From assembly GCA_021234155.1 (NCBI GenBank), contig JAJEKV010000051.1, forward strand, positions 8,700,105-8,764,104: a DNA stretch of 64,000 bases, read 5' to 3'. Under the pieces are notes generated by a model. It did not search any database, had not been told where the DNA came from, and worked only from the letters and a program-made list of their open reading frames with translations. A program made the translations under genes and the position numbers. The stretch's first letter is position 1. Each line of letters starts with the position of its first letter. Origin of the DNA: Isoetes taiwanensis (lineage: Eukaryota > Streptophyta > Lycopodiopsida > Isoetales > Isoetaceae). Shown piece after piece: positions 45,960 to 56,678 of the stretch.

Positions 45960-46075
45960 AAAAAGTGTCAGACGTCGCTATAACAAAATATGTCGCATGC
46001 GACGTTAAACCGTATATGATTTTGAAATGATGTCACACGCGACATCGATGTTTGCATGCAACGCTGAGACCTTTT
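45960..46075. repeat. Second GTCGCATGCGAC-type block
   Basis: Contains GACGTCGC, TATGTCGCATGCGACGT and ACGCGACATCGATG. Partner of the 43250-43610 block. Confidence 0.5.
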
Positions 46076-46089
46076 TACAGTCCCGCGAC

Positions 46090-46735
46090 TGACTTTTTCA
46101 GGGCCGTTCCTAGGTTTCCTTCCCTCTTCCATTTTGGGCGATCTTCGGTGAATCACATGGCCTCTTTTTCCTTGTTTCCTCATTCTTTCTTCCATTCTTC
46201 CCTTCCCTTATTCCCCTATTTCTTCCTTCCTCATTCTTCCTCATTCTTTCTCATTCTTTCACTCTTCCATTTCTTCCTCATTCTTTCCCTTCCCTTCCCT
46301 TATTTCTTCCTTCCCTTCCCTTCCTTCTCTTATTTCTTCCTTTTTTTCTTCATTCTTTCTTCTCTTTCCCTCATTCTCTTTCTTCTCTTATTTCTTTCCT
46401 ATTTTATTCTCTATTCTATATTCTTTATTCTATTCTTATTTCTTTCCTATTTTATTCTCTATTCATTCTATTCTCTTATTTCTTCCCTCCATCTTCTCTT
46501 TCTTCCCCCTTCTCTTTCTTTTTTCTTTTCTCTTCTCTTCCCCTCTCTCTTTCTTCCTCCTTCTCTTTCATTTTTCTCTTCTCTTCTCCCCTTTCTTCTT
46601 TCTCCCACCCTTCTCTTCTTCTCCGATTCCTTCGATTCTTTTTCCTTTCTTGTTTTCCTATTTCTTTCTCTCTTTTTCTTTCTTCTTCGATCTTTTTCTT
46701 CTTTGTTCTTATTCTTCTAACTCTTTGTTGCTAGT
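46090..46735 (+). repeat. Long polypyrimidine (C/T) tract
   Basis: About 650 bp almost free of purines on the plus strand, made of CTTCC, CTCATT and TTTCTT variants. A 222-codon frame across it (Ser/Phe/Leu/Pro only) is a composition artefact. Such tracts can form triplex DNA. Confidence 0.9.
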
Positions 46736-46849
46736 TTTGCAGCCTTCTATTTCGATTTGGACCTGGCAAGATCTTGTCTACACACGTCCTTCTTTTGGTA
46801 AGTGCAATGCACTTGCATTTTTTTTTTTATAGTTTTAAGTAGGTTAATA

Positions 46850-47510
46850 ATGATGAGGTGGCTTGTTCAAGGGCATGGCTCAGCTCCACCTAGAGTGGAG
46901 AGGATCATGTATCCGGGTTCGAAGTCCACTTCACTACAATCATATATTTTTCCTAGGTTAAGGAGCAGCTTGTCCAAGGGCACAGTCGGCTCACCTAGAG
47001 TGGAGAGGACCATACATGGGTTCAAGTCCACCTCCAGTTGTTATTTTTTAGGTTTAAAATAAAATTGTAGTGGCTTGTTCAACAGCACGCTCGGCTCTAT
47101 CTCGAGTGGAGAAGACCAGGTGTCCGGGTCCAAGTCCGCTTTTCTTGTCATTCTTAGATAGATGTGGCTACGGCAAGGACATGATCGGCTCCACCACGAG
47201 TGGGGCGCTTTTCTTGTCATTCTTAGGTAGAGATGGCTACGGCAAGGACATGGTCGGCTCCACCACAAGGGGGAGGGGGGGAGAGGGGGAGGCAGGTGTT
47301 CGGGCCTAGTTCACATTTAATGTCAGTTAGAGGTAGAGGTGGCTAGGGCAAAGACATAATCCGCTCCACCATGCATGGAGGGGACCTGGTGTTCGGGCCC
47401 TAGTCCCACATTTTTTATCATTTTAAGGTAGAGGTGGCTAGGGCAAGGGCATGGTCGGCTCCACCATGAGTGGAGAGGACCAAGTGTTCAGGTCCTAATC
47501 ATACTCTAGC
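46850..47510 (+). repeat. Tandem repeat, ~90-115 bp unit, about seven copies
   Basis: The unit core runs GGTGGCTAGGGCAAGGGCAT, GGTCGGCTCCACC, GAGTGGAGAGGACC, then GTGTTCGGG and AAGTCC, ending in a T-rich stretch. Copies diverge and differ in length. Non-coding. Confidence 0.8.
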
Positions 47511-47873
47511 CTAATCCAGCCGATCCAGCCTATTCTATCTAGTGTATTACATCACCATACAACCTCCTCTATCTAGCCTATCTACTTTGTTAATTTGGAA
47601 ATTTCCGGGATGGTCGAAAATATTTTTGGAATTTTTTTTTAATTGATTTCCTAAGATTTTATGGGTTTTGGCGGTCGGAAAATATTTCCATCTTCCAAAA
47701 ATCGAGAACAGTTTCTTTTGTATTTATTTCGACAAGGTTTTGGGTTTCTTAGGGTCGCCTTGATCCACGCTTGCAGATTGCAAGGTGTCAACCGATTCCC
47801 ATTTGCCATGCAATTTATATGAAATGGGGCTAGGCTAGGAATTACGGCATGGAGGACATTTGAAAATTACGGC

Positions 47874-47988
47874 ATGCAGGACATTTGAAGGATGAATCGT
47901 GCCCTCGAGTATCTTTGTAAAGTAAGAATCCGGACATTTTGAAGGATGAATCGTGCCCTCTCGAGTATCTTTGTAAAGTAAGAATCAG
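47874..47988 (+). repeat. Short tandem duplication
   Basis: Two ~52-bp copies share GGATGAATCGTGCCCT and GAGTATCTTTGTAAAGTAAG. Confidence 0.8.
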
Positions 47989-50594
47989 GGCTAAATGTTG
48001 TTTTGTGACCAAAGATGCATCATGCGGTCCGAATCGATAAGCTTCGCCAACAAAGGATCTTGCAAGAGTAGAGCGCACCCTGTTTTCTGTAATTCTTTGC
48101 TATAAGGAGCAAGGCAAGCTACAGATAATAAGTTTTGATGTGTTTTACTGGATAGGTAAATCTCCTTGATTTTATCGCTCATGCCTCCTTCCGCTCTGAT
48201 GTATCTGGAAGCAGTTACGTTGAAGAGGATTGTGGTTACATTTTAACCATTGGCGTAAGTGGAAGAACTTGCCAAAGGAAAAATGTTTCTTCTCAAGTCA
48301 GAGTGCATAGATGCAAGAGCATACAAGCATGAACCCAAGAACAACTTCCCTGATAAATCCAGCATAGTGAGATTAGTTCTATATTCAAGAGAGAATGTGT
48401 TATGAGATTTCTTAAATTATTCCCACTCTTGATTTTGCGCATGATTTCTTTCTATATGCTTTTATTTACTTTGTGAATATGTTTTCCTTCAGATGTCCCA
48501 TGCCCATAAAGCAGTGATTTGTTATGGTTTAGGGATTTGTTATGGTCTGGGGCTTTCATATCCAACAAGATAAAATCATATCAAACTGTCTGACGCCGGA
48601 CAACCAGAGCTTTAGAGTGATTGTACAGATTCAATGGAAGGTATGTGTATAATGTTCCCTTGCTTTCAATGCATGTATGAAGATTCTTAAGTTTTATCAG
48701 GGTTGAGTTCCTTGGGCTGCAACACTAGAAATCAAGATAAATCTAGCTCTGGTGGTGCATTTTGGCCCCGGCACGCAACACTAGAGATCAAGATCAATCT
48801 AGCTATGGTGGAGGCCAAAAACGTTATCAATGATTCAAAGGTAGATCTTTGCAATATGATTAGAGCAAATTTACACAAATTGCTTGCCTATTTTCTCTCG
48901 AGGGCCTTAAACCACAATACGTTTTATGGGTTACCATGAGCATAAAAGGTGGATTGCCAAATGACAAATCCATAGTAGACACTAAGTTCTTTAGATATTC
49001 TTTTTAATTTCCATAGCAGAGGGATGTGGAGAAAAGAACCGATTACCACTTAAAGGCGTTAAGCGGCATCAAATGCCTCTCGCAAATTTAATCTTAGGGA
49101 AAGAAGGATCCAAACATTTAGGATCTACTCCAAAGCTTAGCTTGCAAATATTATCAAATGCAAACCCACTTGCATATTACTCTGAGACAGCTTATCCAAT
49201 GTTGGCAAGAGTCTCTCTTCTGTTTCTAAAGCCAGAGAATCCAACAAATCATCCCTCAAAGATTTGGTGCTAAATTCAAATCTGGCAACCTTTCTCTGAG
49301 ACTTCCATGGATCATGATGTTGGTCATACGGATTGGTTTTTTAATTTCGCGTTTGGTTTCCTTCTTCAAGTAGGTAGATCTTTTTGACTTCCATCAAACG
49401 TCAGATGTCCTGAGGCAATTTCAACGTCAGATGGCTGCATTTGTTCTTATATCTTACAAACCTCTCTTTTGTTATGTAGTTAACGCTGGCGAAACGACAT
49501 CTAGGAGTAAGTATTTGGAGTTTTAGACTTTTGGTTTTCAATTTGGTCTTTACTCCCATTGAAACCTATTGCATCAAGTGATAATTTCTTTCGCTGTTTC
49601 ATCTGGATTTAGATCGGTGCTCTATCTTGATCTCATTTGCATCGGTTGGCGGGGGGTCAAATCGATCCGGGTAATAAGAAGCTTTGCATTATTGGATGTT
49701 CTGTTTTCCTTAATTTTAGGTAAGGAGTTACTCTTAGTAACATGCATCAACGATTGTGTTTTTAAAGCCACACTTTACGATTAAAAGCCTCACAAGCCTC
49801 ACAAGGTCAAGCTAAATCTTCGATTGTTATGTGGGCGCTTGCGCGACTTCTATTTATTCACAAATGTATGATAGAACCCTTTGTGCTCTATTTATCTAAT
49901 GGGCATTTGTTCATGCTCAATAATATCCATCGCATCATCACAGAATTAAATTCTTAGAGAACTTTAGACTTGAGAAGAATTTGCTTTGCATGTGAGTGCA
50001 TGCTCTCTAATCTGTTTGATTAGCTTTGAAAGTTGGATTTTTACATATTGATTGCACCATGATTTGTGCTCTTCTATTTGTAGAATCTTGCAGATCCTAT
50101 TGCTCCATGTTTTTCCATCAAAATATTGTCGTTGAAGATGTCGAGCTTCAAATTTAGATCTTTGGATGCATATTATTTAGCCTCCATTTTATTGCATCAT
50201 TTGAAACTGAACTCTTCTCTAACAGAATAATCTCATTTGTAGCAATCACGCAGACATGCCAAGTTTGACATCAGGTGAGCGGATTTGATTGAATGGGTCT
50301 TTTATCTGCATTTTCGATATGTTTGTTCCATGTTACTTTGGTGCTTTGCCCAGGTCCTACCGTTTGCCTATAATGAAGCAAGTTGTGCAACTATTGAAGC
50401 TGAATATACTTTGTGCAACGCTGTGTTGAGTAAGTTTATATTTGTAGCTCATTCTAGATTCATTGGGATGGTTATGGCATAGTGCGCATTTGTTGCCTTT
50501 CTTTATTGCAACAAGAGCAAGGAAACGTATATCTATGTATATTGGTGAGTTTGAAATGCATATTTTTTGTGTTCATGCTATGCTTATGGAATAG

Positions 50595-50908
50595 GTTACG
50601 CATTGCAATTTCTTTCAATTTCTACTTTTAAGCTGTCTTCTCTTCCAAGCATCATTTCTTAGATGATGTTAGATGCTGGCTGGAACCTCAGTCCCTCTAA
50701 TTTATCAGGACTCATTATAATTGCCACTTATTGAAAAGATGGTCACATGTTACGGATTGCAATTTCTTCCAATCTCTTCCAATCTCTCATCTTAAAATTT
50801 GTTTCTCTTCCGAGCATCATTTCCTAGATGTTAGTTAGATCTTTGGTTGGAACCTCAATTTCTCTAATCTATGAAGACTCATTGCAATTGCCTCTTATTG
50901 GAAAGATG
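50595..50908 (+). repeat. Diverged ~155-bp tandem duplication
   Basis: Both copies run from TTACG(C/G)ATTGCAATTTCTT through GAGCATCATTTC or AAGCATCATTTC to AAAGATGGTCACAT. Confidence 0.7.
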
Positions 50909-51183
50909 GTCACATCTTTGTAAAAGTGTATCTAGAGAGATCCTATATATAAGTGAACTACGGATCTTGGATAAATAGTCTAGCATCTCCATGATATCTA
51001 AGATTGTCCATATTATTTCCAGCACATAAGATTGTATTTAGATCTACTTTTTGCTGAGATGTATGACAGTGTAAACAAGATGTGTCTGTCATTCATTTAA
51101 GATATCCTATGTTATCTGGATGGTTTCATAGCATACACAGTTTGGGATTTTTTGTTACTTATTCAGACCCTTATGTGTGCACT

Positions 51184-51415
51184 CATTCTTGAGATATTGA
51201 CTCTGCTTTGCATGTCTTCCAGACTGTGAATCTATTGTAACAACTGTAAATAGGTCTCACTTACAACGTTGCTCTTAATTTTGACCATGCCATCCCAACG
51301 TCATTCCTAAGATATTGACTCTGCTTTGTACGTCTTTCGGACTATGAATCTTTCGACTATGAATCTAGCATAACAACTCTAAATAGGTCTCATTTACAAT
51401 GCCACTTTTAAGTAG
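51184..51415 (+). repeat. Diverged ~115-bp tandem duplication
   Basis: Shared landmarks: GATATTGACTCTGCTTTG, ACTGTGAATCT or ACTATGAATCT, and AAATAGGTCTCA. Confidence 0.7.
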
Positions 51416-52113
51416 GAAAGAGAATAAAAAAGGATGGATAACTTTCACTTTAACCTTTATCTCTGTAGATATGTTCCTGTTCTCAAATCTAAAGTTTCTA
51501 CCATGGATTTGAGGTGTTGAGGAATGCAACTAGCAGGATTTAAAAAATTGTCTCTCATAGGGTGGTTTCCATTGGATATTGATGATGTATCACGCATTCT
51601 AAACTGTCTTTTATATCTCAGAACCCTTGCAAACCCTTGCATACGAAGAACATGTGCCTTCTACGACCTTTACATTTCAGGGACTTGCTTTACAGCTGAT
51701 AAGATGCATGTAATGAAGTGAGTAGGGAGACATTTGATAGTGACAATGCTCTTTGTATTTTAGGCGGAAATGCTGCCACAATACTTTGCAAGGAGAGCAT
51801 GATATTTCAGCTGCTGGACATGTGAAATTGTTAAAATAAGCAATGCATCTAGGGACTTGCTTTACAACTAATGCATCAAATGAAATGACAAGGGAGACTT
51901 TTGATAGTGACAATGAACTTCAGATTTTTACGTAGATATTGTCTGCGCTATTTAGCAATTGTGTCCATCAAATTTTGCCATATACTTTAACATGGTAATT
52001 GGAGTCCTTCAGAGGTGTCGTGGCCCAATGGTTTTTGTGTTGACAGCTGCCAACTAATGTCTTTTTGCTCTGTTCTCAGGAGGATTTTATAAGAGCACAA
52101 ATAGAGTTGATGG

Positions 52114-52243
52114 GAAGAAGCTAATGGCGTTACTTTGCAAAAATGTGCTGCGCTCAGGAAGTTATTAGCTGTTACTACGAAGAAGCTAATGGCATTACTT
52201 TGCAAAAATGTGCTACGCTCAGGAAGTTATTAGCTGTTACTAC
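52114..52243 (+). repeat. 65-bp tandem duplication, nearly identical
   Basis: Two copies of GAAGAAGCTAATGGC...GTTACTAC at 52114-52178 and 52179-52243 with two differences. Confidence 0.85.
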
Positions 52244-52824
52244 AAACATACATATCAAAGGATCTCTTTGTACATGATGCATATATTGGATGTGATGCTC
52301 ACTTTTTGGTGATAAGATGGGCCTTTTGGCATAATTTATGCATGTTTGAAATGTCAAGAGCTTAGGTTCATATTTATGAGTAACTGAGTAACTGTGACGT
52401 CATAGATGCATTTGTTTTCTAATAACATGAGCCAATTTATGCGTTGAGGTCCTGGGTTTCCTGTTTTTATATGTTTGAAACATTTTCTTTTCAGTTCTCT
52501 TATTTGAAAAAAATTTAACTCTTCACATGCAGGACATTCTTCGTGCTTATCTAAGTGACTTCTATGTGTATCAACCATTACGTCATCGCTTCCATTAAGC
52601 CTCACCTTAGACCTTTCTTACTACAAGTAGTGCAATAAACTTTATGACAATTCCCTTGCTTTATTTTTTTCGACAGATATCTTACTTAGGTCACTTCCCT
52701 CCATATTGTATGCAAACACTATTTGTGCAGAATTATACATTTTTGTGTTGCATGAGAATGTCACTTAGCAAGCGACCGTCTCCAACAACTATATAAAAGC
52801 TTTGTGCCAATGCTTGCCATTGTT

Positions 52825-52930
52825 TTATACTTAGCAGTCCGGCTATGCATGATGAACAAATGTATGCACATTGTGTGATACTTAGCAATTCGACTATGCA
52901 TGATGAATGTATGCATATTGTGTGATTGTA
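52825..52930 (+). repeat. ~50-bp tandem duplication
   Basis: Both copies contain ACTTAGCA, GCTATGCATGATGAA or ACTATGCATGATGAA, and ATTGTGTGAT. Confidence 0.75.
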
Positions 52931-54164
52931 CTGCATTAAACAAGACTTATGTTGAGTTGATGCCTTTTCATTTGTAATTTACTTGCACATTGAACCTAAG
53001 AGAAGAGAGGGTGTGGATGTGTATAACATAAAGATACCATTGCAAAAGCCCATTTAGTGCAATCAATATGTCTCCACAATATATTACATAACATATGCCT
53101 ATGTCGTTATAATAGAATAGGATATAATAGAGTTTTTATAATAGGAAATACTATAAGATCCTACTTCAGCATCGAAATACTACCTATTCTAATATTTATT
53201 CTTTATATTTTTGCGTCGTATATATAGTCTATTATTTTTTCCTATTATAAGTTCTAGGCATCTTGGATTCGATTCCTTTGCAACAAGTTTATGAAGTCTC
53301 ATGAAATATCAGGGCTGCATCTTTCCGAGTACAAGCTTATTTTTGACAATTGCAAGTTGTATAGGAGACCTATTCAAGAATATCATAGAGAAAAGGGAAG
53401 ATGCTTGCATGTTTTCCAATATATGTGCATTTCCTTATGTTTCTGATAGGAGTGATAGAGATGGTTCAGTTAGATAGAATTTCTCCAATTTGGCCTAAGA
53501 TATCTCCTTGGTATCAAAATATGCTCCAAACGTCCATGTTCCATGCCTCTATACCATGTTCTGGACGTCCCCATTTACTTCATATAAATTCATTTGTTCA
53601 TCCATATTACATTTGTTTTCTAATAAACAAACTTATCTTTTGTCATAATGCTTGCTCAACCTTATTTTCAATGTTCAAGTAATACTATCAACAAAAAAAA
53701 AGACATCGTTCACCATCTGCTTAAGAAAAAACACATTCAACATGTTGGAGTTTTCTAATATATGAACATTAAAAAGTATATCATGCGAGAATGTCTTGCA
53801 CCTGTTGTTGTATCTTGCACGTTCAAGTTGATGACATTGTATATTCGGCTAATTGATAAAATGCACAGTGGCATCTTGCTATCATGAATAGGATATACTT
53901 GCCAACATGTGAAATATTAGTGATACAAAGCTATTTGATCGATATAATTTGACGAAATAAGTAATATGATAATATATAATGGAAATCTAGAAACCATTCT
54001 AATGTTAATACTTACCAAATTGAGAACATGAACGTAAGAACATATAGTAATTTCGTTCTAATACTACCTAACATCATCTCCCTTCTCCCATTTCATTTTT
54101 ATAGTACTAAGATGCTGAATAGATATCTACAACTCCATGGCTACCTATATAAAGAAGTATTTAC

Positions 54165-54192
54165 GCCCGGCAACGCCGGGCACCGTTACTAG
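54165..54192 (+). mobile_element. Helitron 3' terminus (hairpin plus CTAG)
   Basis: GCCCGGC, loop AAC, GCCGGGC (54165-54181), then 7 nt and the end CTAG (54189-54192), followed by T. A 7-bp GC hairpin about 10 nt before a terminal CTRR, with insertion next to T, is the standard Helitron 3' signature. The matching 5' TC end, and hence element length, was not located upstream. Confidence 0.75.
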
Positions 54193-55795
54193 TCTAGCTA
54201 AATCTAGCTTTTGATTCGACTAATCTAACCATTTTTTTGTTTTTTTTTTTTTTTGTGGGGGGGGACGCACACATGGACGTCGCATCCTTTGCTATTTGTT
54301 GATATGAAATCATATAATCGGTAATGTATTAGTCGCCATAGGGTATTTTCGGTCGTTGAACATTGGGGTTTAGGCATTTCATGTTTATGGTTTGCATATG
54401 ATTTACAGTTGTCGTATGTTGCATTTAGTTCTTGCGTGCATGGTTTTTATAATTATTTTTCATTGGTCTGTCTTTAAATGCCATTTGGGAGGGACAAACT
54501 AGGGGTTAGTAGAGCATTTTAAAACCTGATATTGCATTAGAATTAAGGTTGAACAGGCTCAAGTAGTACCATTGGAATCTAGGGGCATAAAAGTTTTAAG
54601 TTCAAAAGGTCAAGCCTTAAAAATTCAGAGTAATCGTTGATATGGAGAGACAACTTTTTAGGGTGGGTGGTTAACCTTAGGATTTGAGGGTGACATATGC
54701 ACTTGATTATATGAAGTCAAAACTTGCTAAGGTATTAGCCGCAAGTGCTAGGCATTGAACATTGGTTTTCAGTGTGTTATAAGTAATGATTATGGTTTGC
54801 GTACATGTTTGAGATTGTCGTATCATGTTGCATTTAATTTGTGCATGTATAATTTTTGTATTCATTACTTTTTTTTATTTGTAGGCATAAAGGTGGCCTC
54901 AGTAAGGATAGAAATGCTTAGGGAAATTAGGCATATACTCATTAATCAAATATGTGCACAGACCGACCCGGGTAGGCATATGCAAACTGATGAGCGAATT
55001 AGTCCTATATATTTTGTAAGTAATTGAACATGTAATCTGCAATTCATCCTATTATTGCCCCCATCATTTATACTTATCAAATGTTTCTTCCATAATTTCT
55101 TTTGACCTAGATGGTATATCGTTGATAGGGAGGACGACGAAGATGAAGGTGAAGGTAAGTATATTTTTTTATACGCTTTACCCTCTAATTAGGTATGTAG
55201 GTTTATGCATGGAGTTTTGTTGTGTAGAGGAAAGAGACGAGTCTAGAGAAGATAGGAGGAGGACTCAATGAGGTAGGCGCAATGGTGCCAATGCCTCGGA
55301 TAGCCATCCTCCACCTGTCACAACAGCAACAGGTTTGGGTACTAAGAGTTTTTTTATGGTTTGTTTTTTGCATGATATTTGTGGTTTCTGCAGCTCCTCC
55401 GCAGCTCCCTGCCTTCCTCGCAAACATGTCTCCTGCTGAGAGAGAACAAGTGCAAATATACTTTGCCTACACTGGCTCCGGCTATGCAACCTCCCCCAAA
55501 ATTTTCATTTCCTATGTCCCATCGACGTAGTGTTGACTATGGCTTTGGCTATCGGCCTCCACGTGCTCACAAGAATATCGAGGCGGGTAGACATAGTATG
55601 GACTCTCGCCCTAGGCATATGACAGGGATAGACTTTTGTGGTGCAAGGAACTTAGAGGGAGATTTCAACAGGTAAATATACCACTAGGCACTAGACACTT
55701 CTTTGGTTGCAGTATGTTAAATATGCTCATTCTCAAAACTTAGTGCCTCTAACTTGCAAGGTGTCAGAGTTACTGGCCATTTTTGGGCGTAATGG
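54193..55795. other. Spacer with exon-like pieces, no gene assigned
   Basis: Several short frames sit between plausible splice motifs (for example 54885-55015 and 55394 onward) but phases do not agree between them. A diverged duplication links about 54355-54480 with 54755-54880. Confidence 0.4.
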
Positions 55796-55804
55796 GGATG
55801 CACC

Positions 55805-56487
55805 TATGATGGGGAAAGTCCTAGGCATGCCAATTTTGCCGATACAAATTTTAATTTTACCGGTACAAAGAAAAAGGAATTGGTCCTATAACAAGCCGGT
55901 ACATTCCAAGATCAATAGGAAATTAGCTAGTACAATTGAATTTTGATAGGAAAATTGCCAGTACATGCAAAAATTTGTAGGAAAAAAAAAAATCTTTATT
56001 CCTATCTTACCTTAGATTATTTATCATTATGCAATATATGCAACCTATACATCCTTTAATTTTTACAACAAATAAAAAAATTTGGCAAATAATATTAGTT
56101 GCTATTTTGGTCGTTCATTGTTGGACAACCTTTTATAATGTAGGGCGGGCCTGTGTGGCAGCAACCCGCAGCCTAAATACATGCCGAATTGCCAATCAGG
56201 AAAAGGGTCCTCAGCTCCCTTAATTTCGCTCCCTTTCTTGATTTCCCTCCACTGACTGAATGCCCCCTTAATTTTGTACAGCAGAGAAGAGTGGAAAAAC
56301 GGAACATCAGAAACACTGATTACAGAGCAACAAGAGCAGATCGTCCTATATGTTTTGCTTTTTTGTAGGAAAATTTCCGATACAATAAAATTTTTCTAGG
56401 AAATTGCCTATATGATTTTTGGATTGTCTATAGAATTTTAAGTTTGTAGGAATATTTCTTGTACCACTAAAAACTTTCCCCACCATG
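55805..56487. mobile_element. Miniature TIR element with 9-bp target duplication
   Basis: 683 bp between two copies of GGATGCACC (55796-55804 and 56488-56496). Short inverted ends: TATGATGGGGAAAGT on the left and CATGGTGGGGAAAGT read inward from the right. A 9-bp duplication suggests a Mutator-like non-autonomous element. The interior has recurring GGTACA and AGGAAAATT motifs and no transposase. Confidence 0.75.
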
Positions 56488-56544
56488 GGATGCACCCTGA
56501 GCTATGGTGCCAGAACGCGCATTGTGAACAATAGGCTGAGCAAG

Positions 56545-56563
56545 CACGTGGATTTTACACGTG
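56545..56563 (+). promoter_or_regulatory. Twin G-boxes upstream of the Rho-N gene
   Basis: CACGTG at 56545-56550 and again at 56558-56563, 13 bp apart, ~116 bp before the start codon at 56679. G-boxes bind bZIP and bHLH factors (HY5, PIFs) and are frequent in light-regulated plastid-protein promoters. Role here is inferred. Confidence 0.5.
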
Positions 56564-56678
56564 GAATTTTGGGCATGCCAGCTGGAGTTTTGCAAAATGA
56601 ATATGAAAGCATATCGAAAATTTAGGAAAGAGTCCTTTTACTGGACGGACCCGTTATCGGCAATTACATTATCCAGCT

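Larger units (their letters stand above)
47990..54160. other. Long AT-rich spacer, no gene recognised
   Basis: Only short frames, for example 47991-48182 minus and 49073-49273 plus, without domains. The stretch is notable for several local duplications listed separately and for the Helitron-type terminus at its right end. Part or all of it may be Helitron interior; the 5' terminus was not found. Confidence 0.5.

Noticed and set aside
43250-46075. Terminal inverted repeats of the form CAGCG... bounding the SNF2 block
   Set aside because: Only CAGCG matches at the two ends and the flanks show no target-site duplication. The element boundary stays undefined.
46052-46720. 222-codon plus-strand frame rich in Ser, Phe, Leu
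   Set aside because: It is a translation of the pyrimidine tract; any frame through such sequence stays open and the composition is not protein-like.
53100-53250. Helitron 5' end near the TATAATAG-rich stretch
   Set aside because: Several TC-starting AT-rich strings exist, but none has the preceding A and the conserved start well enough to choose one.
54885-55680. Chain of exon-like pieces with GT-AG motifs
   Set aside because: Phases do not agree between successive pieces and no piece has a recognisable domain, so I could not support a gene.
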